Shown: positions 1-12,625, counted from the first letter of the stretch. The stretch: 64,000 bases of DNA from Syngnathus acus (GCF_901709675.1 NC_051089.1:4442476-4506475), one strand, 5' to 3'. Numbers and translations are program-made. The notes: generated by a model not told the origin, from the sequence alone.

Positions 1-969
1 GAAATGTGGCAAAAAAAAAAAAGGGTACGAACAAAGTTAACTCCACCATGGTGGTATCTTACAATGGGTCAGTGTTAGACACAAGCGAGAGACAGTTGTG
101 AACTGAACATATCCAATTGGTCACGCTCATTAAAAAAAGTCACACTGTAACAAGCTTGACTGAAAATGTCGTTATTTTCTGTGATTTATTAGTCAGAAAC
201 AGAAATGTTAACATGGACGTGCAAAAAGGATGTTAAAGGGAGTCTGCTTCAGAGTTCAGGAACCTCCAATGTAGACCACACAGACACACACACTATTCTG
301 CCTCCCTTTAAGGTCAGCCATGTCAAGAACGTTTGTCTCAGGGTCAAAGGTGCATCCGGCAAAGTTGAACTTGGGCCATACAATTTTTACGGTGTTTCTA
401 TCCGACTTGAGACATCTTCTTATCAAGAAGATGAGCCCAAGCAGTCCTTCCGACACTTAGCAAGTCAGACTGTTTACCACAGGTGACAGTACACCGTCGG
501 GGGTTAAGTGCTGTCTCGCTGGACAAGAGCCCGACAAACAAGATTTAAAGCTTCGGCTGCCCCCCCGGCTGACCCGTCCTGCCCTGAGCTGAGAGAGTTT
601 CACTTTGTGCCTCGTAAAGAAGACTGGGCCAGGTTCAAGCTAAAACGGTCCGACAGAAACGGACGGCGTGCGTGCTGATGTCATTCGCTTTATTGGCCCC
701 TTGATGAATTCTTCTGTCGATATGCGACACCTTTAAGAACGTGGTCTCAAAATGTTAATTCCATGTAAAGTCTTCACCTTTCTTCTACTTTGAATTGTAA
801 CGGCTTCCCCCAATAATAAAATGTAACCTTCAAACACAAACTATTCTTCTTGGGTCTTTGCTTTAATCCATCCTGAGGCGGTAAACAGTGACGCCAACAA
901 CATTTAATTCCCTGGCTTCTTAAGGGAAATGTGTATTTCCTCCGAAATATCTTCAAGCAGATGGAAATG
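1..969. other. Unique non-coding DNA, nothing recognised
   Basis: No gene or repeat family is recognised here. Short open frames on both strands around 205-486 overlap each other, have no start context or family resemblance, and look like chance frames. There is a short poly-A run near the left edge. The best guess is intergenic or intronic sequence. Confidence 0.5.
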
Positions 970-1265
970 TGCTAGCATGGCGGTAGGGGATAAATTCAAT
1001 CTGACTAAGATTATCATGCTTTGATTGGAGCCCAGATTAGGATTGCAGTTGGGCATTTTCAATAATTATTCTCTGCTTGAATTAAATGTATCCTCTTAAC
1101 ACGGAAAAACATACGCTGGCTGGAACATCTGCACCATGTTTTAATCTTCAAATATTTATTAAACCGCGCAGGAGAGCTTGGCTTGCGGAGATAGTGATGC
1201 GCACTGTACTGCCTTAATCAAGACAATCCATTTGGCGACCATTACCATTTGAGATCAATTATATT
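970..1265. promoter_or_regulatory. Candidate conserved non-coding element
   Basis: The block has no simple repeats and contains several homeodomain-like ATTA/TAAT cores and GATTA/TAATC words (for example around 1005-1050 and 1215-1255). This is the texture typical of vertebrate developmental enhancers. That is inferred from composition only; no alignment was available. It may equally be ordinary unique DNA. Confidence 0.25.
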
Positions 1266-1845
1266 TGCTGTTATTTGAGTCACAATGAAATTAAAAAGTG
1301 GAAAAGTGTCTCGGGAAAAAAATTTGAATAATACAGATGCAGTGTAAAAAGGGATTTTGATACGACCTCAAAATTCATAAGATCACCATTTTGACCGTTT
1401 CCCCCATTGTCACTTTGGTGCTATTCATACAGAACGTCAACATGGAAAAAAAAATTAAAATGTGAGTTTCAAAGAACTTCTGATATGACCTTAGGAGGCC
1501 TATTGCGTGTCTTGCCATTTATTAAAAAATGCAAAAAAAATAGTAGCTTGAAAAGGGCATCTGAAAATTTCCGGGTCAACTTTGTTTCCCAGTGTGTTTC
1601 GCCACAACATGGAAAAAAATTCCAGATTTTACAGCCAAATTTTACCTCTGAGGGAAAAAGTCTAGTAAACTTTTTCTCATATTGAATTTTGACATTATTT
1701 TTACAAATCCTTGACACAGCCAAAAATCGGCAAAGATGTCTGCGTTTAAAGCCAGAGTGAAAAGCTTCGACTACTGGAAACCATTCAAACAGCACGACTG
1801 AAAAATGTGGGAAAATTATGCCACTTCGACACAGCGGTGATTTCA
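1266..1845. other. A/T-rich unique DNA with short A-runs
   Basis: The stretch is A/T-rich and contains several poly-A runs (1316-1322, 1446-1453, 1611-1618). Overlapping open frames on opposite strands (1407-1685 and 1469-1846) pass through these runs and resemble no protein family. No feature is supported. Confidence 0.45.
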
Positions 1846-2240
1846 AACATGTCCGCCGCTTTCTGTTGACAGCTTGTATGGCCTCACAGATGGGATCGTT
1901 ACATTACAGCGTCGTTGGGTTGATTTAATTGACGTTAGAGAAAGGCATCTTTTTGCAGCCAGACCGTCACATGGACAATAGAACGCAACTTATCTCCTGT
2001 CCCGCCTGCCCCGCATCAAACGTCCATTGTCTTAATTGTCTGCGGGACAATCCCAGCCAATGAGGCTTGTTTGCCAACAGCATTCACCCTCCTTCTATTT
2101 AGAGGTGCGCTCCTCTTCCTGTCGTGAATTAGCCCCTCCCCCTCAGCCTGTTTAAGCCATCATTGTTCTTTTTTATAATCACTGGCCATTTCAATAAATC
2201 TCAGGTGGTTTTCCCCTTCCTCACCGAACGTTACCTGCCT
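1846..2240. promoter_or_regulatory. Candidate enhancer with clustered SOX-like sites
   Basis: This repeat-free block has moderate GC and retained CpG. Between 1973 and 2052 it holds GACAATAG, CCATTGTC, TAATTGTC and GACAATCC, four ACAAT/ATTGT cores that fit the SOX HMG-box recognition core in both orientations. A CCAAT word (2057-2061) and homeodomain-like TAAT cores follow. Regulatory function is inferred from motif density, and SOX cores are short enough to occur by chance. Confidence 0.35.
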
Positions 2241-3084
2241 CCACAATAGCCTCACTTTATCTGACAAGAATTGACAAAAGACAGACATCGGGTCAAACTT
2301 AATACCTCCTCATCCAAAGCCGATTCTATCGCCGATTCTCTCTTCTTCTTATCACCGATAGCGTGTAATTCTTTTATGCTTTAATAAAGGGCAAAAAATA
2401 AAGCGATTAAAACGGGGAAAACATATGTTTTACAAGTCATTAAGCAAATCGCCCTGCTGTGGGCCTGATTTGTGCGAAAGCCCTTCACGGGTGTAAATAA
2501 TGTATTTATTTTTAAAGAGATTCTCTCACTGGAAAGAAAAAAAAAACCATCTCCATCTGGTCAAGTGTGAAGTAGGACAGGGTGAGATTAGAGAATGTAC
2601 TACTGTGTTATCTTATCTCAGCTTAATGTCTGCACAATCAATTCTCCCAACAAGTGGTTCATTAAAACGCTATGTTTTAATTCCGCTAGCACGAAAGCGG
2701 GTTATGGATTCAGTGTAGCGTCATAACGGAACTTTGCTAAACTGTCACATTGCCTCCAGAGGCTCATACATGAACGCACTCAAGTTCTTCAAACAGCCAA
2801 ACGGGAAGTGAAAATTCTTTCGTGAGTACACTCTGATCCCAAGTCACCATTTTGTTATGTTGGGAAAGAAAAACACTTGGATAGAGAATTTCCAGGTGGG
2901 ATTTACCTTTAGTGTCTGTGTCTTTTTTTGCAGACCAGCCACAGAGAGAAATGTCAGCAAGGCGGAGAATTGGGAAAGTAACATTAGCTTAAGCTAACCT
3001 CCATCCACCAATGGTGTCACGACAGCTTCACTTATAACCCCCCCAAACATCCCATCATGAATCTACGTGAGCCCGCAAAGAGGT
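2241..3084. other. Unique DNA, no gene seen
   Basis: Mixed sequence with a near-duplicate phrase around 2322-2342 (two CCGATTCT words) and A-runs at 2538-2547. A short tract near 2920-2990 has a T-rich run, a CAG and a following open stretch that superficially resembles a splice acceptor, but nothing downstream supports an exon. Confidence 0.4.
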
Positions 3085-3310
3085 CAACACCGCTTGCCTG
3101 CCGTTTACCCGCTCGTCGCACCTCGCCATCAATAATTCATTCAGATACCGCTGCCGGCTGTGTTCTCACGCCGCCGGCAGCCGCCTAGAAGGGCCGCGGC
3201 AGCATAAAGCTGCCGGCTGCCAATACGGCGTCATGCTCGGAATCGCAATGGCCCGGGCTCCGGGTTCCATCCATCACGCTCGGCCTGTCGGCGTACGCCT
3301 CAAATAATAT
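3085..3310. promoter_or_regulatory. GC-rich island with nested GCTGCCGGC repeats
   Basis: This pocket is clearly more GC- and CpG-rich than its surroundings. An 11-base direct repeat, GCTGCCGGCTG, occurs at 3150-3160 and 3209-3219. The inverted form GCCGGCAGC lies at 3173-3181 and a shorter inverted partner GGCAGC at 3198-3203, so two stem-loops can form in about 70 bases. The flanks carry ATAATT and AATAATATTAAA homeobox-like cores. An enhancer or CpG-rich conserved element is plausible; no gene is visible. Confidence 0.35.
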
Positions 3311-5719
3311 TAAAAGCCCGAGTCGTAAATTTCACTGCGGTGGTGGGGAGCGTCTTGTTATTACATGTCGGAAACGGGAAGCGTGGCTGAGCATTTGCTG
3401 TGAAGTGAGTGGACACAATGTATGGAGTGGACTCCAAAGGGGAAGGGGGGTTGTCTTTGCTGGTGGTGGGGGAAACTGGGTGGGATTTGTGGGAATGCCT
3501 CCTTAGCAATCCCACAACACGAATTGCAGACACACTCTTTGGACAGAAAAACCTGGACGGTATCAACAAGTGCAAGCTGCAGGTTTTTGTTTTTGTTATT
3601 AATTTGCCAGGTCAGGGCAACCTGGAAGCGCAGACGAAGAAAAAGATGAGGAAGAGTAGAAGAGGCCAAACATGTGCTGTTAAGCGCAAGCAGGCTGCGG
3701 CGTGACATGTTTGCAGTCTTGTCCTCTTCAGATGTTTGGCCCGCGCCGATTCACTTCAAACGCTTCGCTGATAGCCCTCGTCTTTCTCCTTGACTCTTCA
3801 TTCCTTGTTCGACGAGGCCACGTCCACACAAACACGGCAATTTAGTTTCCAAAAAATATTCAATTGTCTGGTTTTTTTGTTTTCTCCCCCCCCAAAAAAT
3901 ATTTTGGCTGTTGAAAGTGATTTCTGCTAGAATTGGTAACCAGGCAGAAATCTGAACAGGTGGTGTGAGGGGCCATTTTGGTTCTTCCCAGTTGAACTTT
4001 TCCCCCCAATTCCATGCAGTTTACAAGAACATCAACATGAGGAAAAGCTGTAAGTGTAAGCTTTTACAGGCAGTGTAAAAGGAGGCTTCCAAAACTACAC
4101 TGAAGCTGGAAAAAAAACGCCAGGTTGACTCTGTCCTCCTATTTAGTGATGGTGGCCATTACGCAGAACAGCGACACCACAAGATGGCCGCCTTTTTCCG
4201 TTAATGTAAAAAAGACTTCTGCTACTCCTACCTGTTCATTAGCAATTTCTTTAGAATATTTCTGGGTTTGTAAAATGTTGTTGTTGTTTTGCGGACCCCT
4301 GAGATATTCATTTTTGTACTGTAGAAAACATTCATTTCATTCAAACTGTCATTTCTGGGTCAACCTCTCATCTCATGCCAGTACTATGTATACAAATTGT
4401 CAAGTGTGAAATATCAGCTTTTACAGGCAGTAAGAAAGTATTTGATCATTCTTCCTGGAAAATAGAATGTCTGCCAGTGCGGGCTGTCATCACTCCCTTC
4501 CCCGGACGTATTAAACATGACAGCGCTTTGCGTGTTGGCCAATGATGAGATTTGATCCACCATGCCGGATGATCCTCACCTGATATCCTGCGTCAAGGCA
4601 GATGCTTAAGCAGGTTAACTTCTAAGTCCTAAGAGGCAAGGACACCCATGTTGCCCTCTCGCAATGCAATGAAACTGGCTAAGCTGGTATTAAAGTTGAG
4701 CAATACAAAGTGACGGCATGCGAGGGGTTTCGTCATTCCAGCGACTGGACTGACAATAAAAGTATATTTTTTTTATTATGAATTCTGGGCAAGCTGTAAT
4801 TAGAGGACACTTATGGCTTTCCTCACGCAAACGCCGTGTGTGGAGTGGATGGCGGGCGAGGCTGGCAAAAAAACAAGTGGTGATAATTGACGGGACATCT
4901 GCGGAGCTGCAGGTGTCTATTACTTCACCACTTCACCGGCATGACCTCACCGGGTGACAGACGGCTGTTTATAGCAACAGAATAAGAAATATGTCAGCCA
5001 AAGCTGCCCTGTGCAAAAAAAAGAGCAACTCTTCATGATATGTATATATATTTTTTAAATATGTTACTTTTGGGGTAGATAGTCCTCCATTTTGTTGAGG
5101 ATAAGAATATATTGGGTAATTAGGAGCTCCCTTGTAACCCCCCCCCCCATGGCCACAAAGTGAAATTTTAAGGGAAGTATCATTTGTTTCCAGTTTCCTC
5201 GGCGCTCCCGGGCCTGCTCTGAGCTCAGACCCGCGTTGATTTATGGCCTTTCAAGACACAACCACATCTGACGGAGGAATAATTAGAAGGCTTTGAAAAT
5301 GCTACAGTTTAGGGCCGTTGTAATGAAATTTGTAGGCCCCTAGCTGTATTTTGCTAGGGTGGAGTCGAAGGGGAATGAGGGGGCAGATAAGGTGAGCAGT
5401 TTACACCGTAATTTTGTTTTAACTTGGTTGTGGGAATATGACATGGAAGGGGACTTTGTGTAGCGAGTGGGAATTGCAATAATGTGATGAATCAAGTTGA
5501 GTCGGATTAGCTGACATTGAGATGACATTTTTTACAGTATGATGATTTAAAAAAAAAAAAATTGGAGATGGGAATTGTTGTAATCAATTATATTCATCCA
5601 GAATGGAGCATTAGCATTAGCACTCACATTAACAGAGATGCAGCCTTCATTTAAATTAACGTGTGTTTCTGGAGAACCTTCACCAGATCATTTTATCATC
5701 TTAATCTGACCAACTCATC
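3311..5719. other. Unique DNA with minor simple repeats
   Basis: No gene is supported. Visible items are a 15-16 base direct repeat, AGCTTTTACAGGCAGT, at about 4059-4074 and 4416-4431, a C-run near 5140-5148, T-rich and A-rich runs (4767-4776, 5550-5561) and short overlapping chance frames. The direct repeat encloses about 340 bases and may mark an old mobile element, but no terminal structure or target duplication could be identified. Confidence 0.4.
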
Positions 5720-5960
5720 TTTGTAGTGAGTGAAAGCATTCCGGCTGCAAGGCGTCAATTACCGGGCAGCCGAGCGCCGCAAAAGTCGTTCGGGGACAGG
5801 GCTCCGGGAGCCGTGTAAAGCGAGCTGGCCCGGCTGCCGTGCGCAACACAATACAGGAGGAGTTCCAAGGCCTAACTCAGGGATGGGCTGGCTTCCAGGG
5901 CGGAGGGGGGAGCATGGAGTGGGAGGGGGGGGGGGGGGAGTGCTGCGGGGCCTCCCCACC
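5720..5960. promoter_or_regulatory. GC-rich block ending in a 14-base G run
   Basis: The first part (5740-5850) is CpG-rich unique sequence resembling a conserved non-coding element, with CCGGCTGC and CGGGCAGCC words in both orientations. The second part (5898-5938) is strongly G-biased and ends in 14 consecutive G (5925-5938), which could form a G-quadruplex. The open frames here consist of low-complexity glycine/proline-rich translation and are not considered genes. Confidence 0.3.
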
Positions 5961-7050
5961 CCTCACAGCTGCTCAGGTTCTCTGTTCTGTTTTGTCAAAG
6001 TACTTATCGCATCGCAAGTGAAATGACTATGTCAGATAAGGCAGCAAAGAAAAACAACAAAAAGAATAGCGGCCATTACAGCTGCCAAACAACTATAATC
6101 TTGTCTAGGCCATCAGAATGGCAGCTTTTTCTATTTTCTGAGGATATTGTTATTGTGTTGCACAAACACACTTTGATCATCACGGCTGCTATGGACTGGT
6201 CATCGGCGCTACACAAAAGGAGGGATGGCCAAAGTTTTTGGGAAACTTTGTGAGACACGCTACAAGCAATGCAATATATGGCTAATCAAGTAAAATGATT
6301 CAAATTCACAGAAGTATCAATATTTGTGAGGAAAATGTAAAGAAAAATCAGGTTGAACTATATTCTTTAACTAAATTTAAAAAAATGCAAAGTGATTAAA
6401 ATTGCAAAAAAATAAATAAAAATAATATCGCAAAATCTTTGATGGATTCTATTTTTTAAATGAATTAAACCATCAGTAATTTTAAACTAACTTTTTTAAA
6501 AATAAATAAGTGAATCAAATAGCATTCAATATTTTGTAAAGCTTTTTAACCTGTTTCATTTTAAACAAAAGTTTGAAAACACAGATGTAGTGAGATTAAC
6601 AGAATCAAATTCTGTTTGAAAGGCAACTAAAGGCAGCGAAAAAATGGCTGACTTTGTGGACTATAGTGTACAAACACCTCCACAACCTTCTGATGTCTCA
6701 CATAAGTCAATTTCGCACTTAAGTGACCAGACTGACGCAAACGTGCACAAGTCTACTCCGCACATTAGCGCAACGCTTGATTGGACGTGTATGGAGACCC
6801 CCGGTATCCCCAGCCCAAGCCAAACCCCTTCCCCTTATTATTTCCCCCCCACCTCTACATGCAGTCGGCCCTTCCGCCGCTCACTTTCTAATCAGGCCAG
6901 GGGAGGGTTAAGAGGACTGAAGAATCTTACTAGGATGTAATCCCGTCCAAGTGGCACTGGTTCTTTCTTCTCTCTTGTTAAGGGTTTCTTTGTGAGGCTC
7001 CACAGCTCGGAGGCCCGGAAGGGAGGAAAGGATGTGCAGTGGATGTGGCA
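5961..7050. other. Unique DNA, partly A/T-rich
   Basis: No gene is recognised. 6300-6640 is A/T-rich with many AAATAAAT-like words. A small perfect inverted repeat, CAAAGTTT with AAACTTTG, occupies 6230-6250. An open frame at 6644-6940 gives a serine/threonine/proline-rich translation with no recognisable domain. Confidence 0.4.
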
Positions 7051-7053
7051 TTC

Positions 7054-7087
7054 GGGGGCCTGGGGAGAGGCGGAGGGGGCGGGGGGC
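7054..7087 (+). other. Potential G-quadruplex
   Basis: Four or more runs of at least three G lie close together, with short loops (G5, G4, G5 and G6 between 7054 and 7087). That fits the usual intramolecular G-quadruplex pattern on the plus strand. Its role is unknown. Confidence 0.5.
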
Positions 7088-8690
7088 TTGAAGGTAGTGG
7101 GTGAGGAAGAATTTACACTGACAAATGCGTGATGTCATTGAATGAACAGCAGCCTGGCACCACAATTCAATCAAGTGGAATCAAGTTGCGTTCAAAGTAA
7201 ACTCTTGTGGCCTACTTCAATGGGCCATGGGAGTGAATAGTTATGACTTGCGCATACGTTTAATACCGTATCAAATATACATAACTTCTTTCCACTGCGT
7301 AAGAAGTATATTTAAGCGGTTTGGTGCCATATGATGTAACTTGGTTCCCATGGTTACCGTAACAAGAGGGCAGCCAAAACCAGGCAACTCTGATGAGTCA
7401 GTGACTGATCATTTATTGTAATTTTCTTTCGTGAAACATTAAAATATGCGGTTATTATTATTACTGTTCTAAATTGTTTTATTCCAATTTATATTAATTT
7501 ATTTAATTTTACTAAGATACTGTATTTACTTTTATTTATCAATGTATTTGATCTTTTTGACATATTTTTGCATCATTTCCATCTAAAAAAAATCACTGCA
7601 ACTTAAAATGAATTGCGGGATTGCTGTACGTTCGAAATCTAGTACACATTTGTATGTTAGTGTATAATGGTTTGGCAGGATATCTAAAAAGTGTAACGCA
7701 ATACTGTGTTATCATGTGGAACATGCTCACAAACCATGCGATGAATGTGAATGGCTCCAATTAAAATAAACACACTTGGCGCCCCAAATTCAAATCCATG
7801 TTTTCCCTTGCACATCTGTCCCTTCTCTAAAAATGAACGACTTATGCATCCATATTGATACATGTGTATATATCTTCTTTATTGGAGCCTGTTTGTATGA
7901 CAGCAGTGCCACTGGACCATCTGTGCACACTGCGTACAAGCGTCTGAAGGAAAGCTGCCTGCTTAGACAGTGACGGAATGGGTGGGGGCTCGGCAGGAAT
8001 GTGGGCCCTGTGTATTGTTTGTAAAAATAAACCATGTGGACAAAGATATCTGAGTGGAATTTATATTAAACAGCTGCAAAAGCAGGCTTCTGTGAAGACC
8101 ACACCACGCGTTTCAATCGGATCATCCTCAAACGCTCGCAATAACAACAACTCATTTCCAGCACAATTTGAGGAGACAGTTCAGAGGTGTGTTGATAACA
8201 TGTCTCCTTCTGATTCTGTTTTGGGGACGATCCAGTCTCATGCTAATGAGCCACTGCTAACCCCGCCCTCAGAAGCTAACGCTAATCTATGCGAACACTT
8301 CCAACACCAAGCGATGTAATACTATCCATAGTTGCTCCAAAAGTTCATTTTGGAAAAGATTCTAGACCATGAACATTTCAGAAACAGTCTCACATTCTTA
8401 CTTTACTTTAATCAAGTCTTGCACCATAAAAGGCCAAAACCAATCTGCTCAAAACTGAAATTAGGCTAATTACCCAAAAGTTCAGTAAAGCGTTTATTGT
8501 CCGACCAGGGGCGTTAAATATACGTTAAAACGGGCTGTCACAAAAGTAACTTTTCATAATACGTGAAATAATTCCCATGTAGTCGTTCACAGACTACATT
8601 GTCTTGCTCAAGGACACGTCGAGATTACATTTAATCGTTATGAGACGGGCTAATCTAATCCGCAGGCCCCCCTCCCCCGAACATATGAAA
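7088..8690. other. Unique DNA, no gene seen
   Basis: 7400-7610 is A/T-rich and the rest is mixed. Frames such as 7776-7973 and 7978-8319 resemble no protein family and have opposite-strand competitors. No RNA gene or repeat family is recognised. Confidence 0.4.
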
Positions 8691-8695
8691 GGATC

Positions 8696-8775
8696 CGCAC
8701 ACACACAAACACACACTACATGTGGTTCCCATGCAAACAATCTGCGATAACCGTCCGTGTGTATGTGTGTGTGTC
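8696..8775. repeat. Inverted CA/GT microsatellite pair
   Basis: A short (CA)n-type tract (about 8696-8716) and a (GT)n-type tract (about 8756-8775) are placed as inverted arms around a unique loop of about 40 bases containing ATGCAAAC. The single strand could fold into an imperfect hairpin of about 18 pairs. The arrangement could arise by chance from two microsatellites. Confidence 0.5.
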
Positions 8776-9937
8776 GCGCTCCGCAAAAAGTCGGAGCTTT
8801 ACAGAAAGGGACTGGATCCCATTTCCCAGGCCGGTGCCGGACCCTGAGGGCACAGTGTGGAAACTGAACTAATTGCAGGATATTGGTGCTCGCTTGATTA
8901 GAGGACAACTTGGAATGCTTGGTCTGTGATGTAAGCAGACCAAGGTGAGACTAATGACGGATATTTTTTTTTTGCCCGCAGAGAAGTCTGTACGAAGGGC
9001 CTGCGGCTCTACGACGAAGCCTGGGAGCTTCCTGTATGTCCACAGAGGATGTTGCTAAGCGCTTGTGGGCTTTGAAATCGGTTGAATTAACGGCATGAAT
9101 CGTTGGTGTTGCGTACTTCTAGGAGAAGACAACCACAAAAAACATTTTGACGGTTGTCGTTGCACGTATTTGGTCATTACATGTGGCACCAAATAGGATG
9201 AAATAAAGTAAGACTTGAGTCATCCATTTTGTCTGATTTCTGTCCCGTAATGCAGATTGCCACCTTTTGTTTTGGTGGCTTTCCTTTGTCCGCACTTGTT
9301 TGTTTGATGTGACTTTTCAAGCGACAGACACCATTGAGTGGTGGGAGTGTTGTTCCGTCGCATGCCATTCACGCCTGCTGTAGTCAAACACACAACAAGG
9401 CCCCCGGCTCATTGTTGACCACTGGAACTAATCACCCTGATGGCACCTCCAATAAATCCCCCCTCCCCCCTTCTATCCTCGACCCGGTCGACAGTGATTG
9501 GGGTGTACCTATGTGTGACCGCGGACAATACAACTTCGCCAAAGGCAAATAGAATGGGGGTGCTTTGAGGCAATATTTAGCTTGGCCAGATGGCCGCTTG
9601 CATGCAGCAGGCCGCTTGGCCCTCCACATCTGCTCCTTGTGATGTGCCAGCAACTGCGCCACACTCGCACTTTGACTTGTTGGACCACTTTCTTCCCGGT
9701 AAATCCTGCTTTGTCCCGTTTTACCCCCCACAGCCTTGAGACTTTAGCTTAACCTCGGTGAGATACAGTAAAGTTTGTTAAGTGGTTCTCAAGAAAAAGT
9801 TTACACGACTAAATATTAGTTGGGCTATTTATAGGGAAAGCGAAATGTTTATGTATTTTTGACTTTGTAAATGTGTTTTCCAAGAAAAATCTCATTTAGG
9901 CGCCTCAAGCATACACAAAACAGAACCAATGGAAAGG
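8776..9937. other. Unique DNA, no gene seen
   Basis: Mixed sequence. A T-run followed by GCCCGCAG (8963-8981) resembles a splice acceptor, but the following open stretch is very short and ends at a poor donor. Nothing else is supported. Confidence 0.4.
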
Positions 9938-10043
9938 CTGCCTTCACAATAAAAACTTAGCAAATGATACATTGACACTAATTAAATAGCCTGCCTTCAC
10001 AATAAAAACTTACCAAATGATACATTGACACCAATTAAGTAGC
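9938..10043. repeat. Two-copy 53-bp tandem duplication
   Basis: Two adjacent copies start with CTGCCTTCACAATAAAAACT at 9938 and 9991. They differ at only a few positions (such as TTAGCAAA versus TTACCAAA, ACTAATT versus ACCAATT, AAATAG versus AAGTAG). The high identity implies a recent local duplication. No function is indicated. Confidence 0.85.
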
Positions 10044-12263
10044 CTTAATTAATGAATTAACTTATTTATTTACTTATTTTTTACGTAATGATCTGCTCTT
10101 ACCTACTGCAGCTTTTTTTTTTTAAATGAAAGAGATGTGCAAGTGCTTGTAAAGAAAAATCCAACACCTATGTGAAGCAGTTCACAGTCCTTATTTGTCC
10201 ACTTAAACGTATTTAAACATTAAACGTCCAATATAGAGTGAGGGCAATGCAAAGACAGATTTATGTTTAAGTTCCGAGGTCAGTTTGACAGCGGTTCCTT
10301 TTGTGGACAATCACAGGTTGGGGATTATATCGATTTAAAAGTAAGTACAAAAGGACACATGCATGTTCATCCAAACACTGACTCAATAGGAAGCCGTCTT
10401 TTACTTTGAATTGCTTTATGAATTCTACCAATTATGCCTTTGGAATTCCCCTACTCCGAAGTCACCTTTGCTAATCCGCTTCAGACCTAAATGCCGACAA
10501 AATTGAGTGAGGACAGCAAATGTGCGTGCATGCTTCTGTTGTCTTTAGTGAGTGGACATTTACAGTATTTGTGTGTGTGTGTGTGTGTTGCTCGTGTGCC
10601 CGTCACATCATGTGATTACGGCGCGAGCCAATTGGATTAGCAGATTACCACAAGAGTCGCCCTATGACCCTTGAAAGACACTCGGTAACACCCTCGAATT
10701 TGGTCGACAGACGCCGGCCCGGTTCACACTACACGAACTTGCCGTGTCTGGAAGGTCAAAGATAAACAGGACATTATAATTTGAGGGGGATTACAAGTAT
10801 GAAGAGAGATTAGGCCATCGGGACAACGACAATGATCAGCATTAAAGACATGCTTCCTCAAGAGGCAAATCTCACGGATTTGAGCACGTGCACAATGCTT
10901 GGGCATCTGGTTCGGATTCCCGTACTCTGGTGGATTCTTTGAGGGGGTCCGCAAAAAACAAACAAATTACAAACCATAGAAATTCTTCAGAAAATATCGA
11001 TAAACATTTTTTAAGTGTTTCCTTCGGAAGCTGACGGGAATTGCGGAAAATAATTCCCAGAAAAAATACTCAAAAGTCAATTGTCTGGCCTGGCATATTT
11101 CAGTTGGGGGGTTCAGTGCCCCCTCGGCCCCCCTCTCTAGCTCCGCCGGTGTTCCCGTTCTGTTTGAGCAAATACAACCTCCTAATTTTGCAAATTCATC
11201 AAATGACTATTTTTGGCACTGAAAAGTATCAACTGGGAGTTCCCAACATTTAGAAATTCTCCAACTCCCTTAAAACAACTTCTGACTTACCCAAATTATT
11301 AACCCTTACCCTGAAAGGTGCAAATACAAGCGACTGCCATTGGTAAGGGCGTCACTCAACAATACAGTCAATTTCTAATACGTCCAATGTACACAGCCAA
11401 TGTTGATCCTAATCTACGACCCAACTGGCCTGCCCGTGTTTGCGGGTAGTTGCTCCATAAACAAACAGAAAAGACATGACCCCGCTGCTGCCAAAAAGCC
11501 TTTGAACCAAATTACTTCCTCTCGCACGCTAGCGCTTTAATGGCGTGTGGGAGGACATAAAACAGGTCGGATAATTTGTAGTTGGGAAATCATATTTCCA
11601 TTGAAAACATGACCACTGATTTATATGATGGGGTGTCGGGAATGGGCCAATTATTTTTTTTCCCTCGCCCGATCCGAGGATCGGGTTACAGCTAATCGAC
11701 GAGGCGCTGAAAGCACTAATTAGGTTTTGTAGTGGAGTGACACAAGCAAAGAAAAGAAAAGGTGCCACAATAAATAAGTTCTCCCCATGTAACTCAAAGC
11801 CTGCAATTTGAGATGCTGTTTATGGATTAGGTTGTGGGAATAAGAAAGGTCTCAACAAAACGCAAGAGTCATCACATACTGGAAAAGAAATCATCTAAAA
11901 ATATGTTTTTATTCGATTGTTGTTGTTTTTGACTCTGGCTTCTTGTTGTTCTACCCAAAGATTCTTAAACCAGGTTCCAACTAGACTTATTTATTTTTGC
12001 GGGCTTTTCATTTCTGAACCTGAAGGGTCATCAGTTGAGGTCGTCTACTATTGCTTTTTGCTCTCTCCTCACTTTGCCAATTGCAACAGGTGTTCTTGAA
12101 TGTTCTTGTCTTGCGTCTTTCATTGTGTCTTCTTCTTATTTAGTATTCTTGGCTCCACCCGCCATGACTTTCTGCTATTGTTTTGTTGTCTTTTATTGCT
12201 TTTCTAACTTTTTATTATGTATGAACTGTCTGCCGTACCCCTAACAAAATAATCCATTAATAC
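10044..12263. other. Unique DNA with a short (GT)n tract
   Basis: A (GT) run of about ten units lies at 10570-10588. Otherwise the stretch is mixed unique DNA without a recognised gene. Short frames near 11041-11253, 11529-11768 and 12035-12244 resemble no family. Confidence 0.4.
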
Positions 12264-12625
12264 TTACAAATAAATAAGTAAATAAATAAGTATAAACTAA
12301 ATAAATACATACAAACTAGTACTAAAATAATTAAAATAAAATAAAAATATTAAATTATATTAATTAATATTTAGTTAATATTAAATCAATTTCACATAAA
12401 AATATATTTTTATTTCTATTCGACTCACCTGTTACAGTTTGTGGCAGAATCTAAACGAATGAATGAATGAATAAAAATAAATAAATAAATTTCTAAAATA
12501 AAATAAAAAAGAACTATTCAGCTCGTTTTTGTCTGCCAGTTTGTGGCAGAATGTACTTTGGCAGAACAAAGCATTAAAGTCACTCATGCTGAAAGACAAA
12601 AAAAGTAAATATAATAAATAATACA
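12264..12625. repeat. A/T-rich low-complexity tract with a 16-base direct repeat
   Basis: The tract consists of AAATAAAT, GAATGAAT and TTAATATT-like words (12268-12305, 12456-12490). A 16-base phrase, CAGTTTGTGGCAGAAT, recurs at 12435-12450 and 12537-12552, 102 bases apart. This suggests a local duplication around the AATA-type microsatellite. Confidence 0.7.

Noticed and set aside
4059-4431. Mobile element bounded by the AGCTTTTACAGGCAGT direct repeat
   Set aside because: No terminal inverted repeats, poly-A tail or consistent boundary was found; left as a bare direct repeat.
8963-9040. Acceptor-like T-run plus GCCCGCAG followed by an open stretch
   Set aside because: The only nearby donor (CCT/GTATGT) is weak and the 52-base product matches nothing known.
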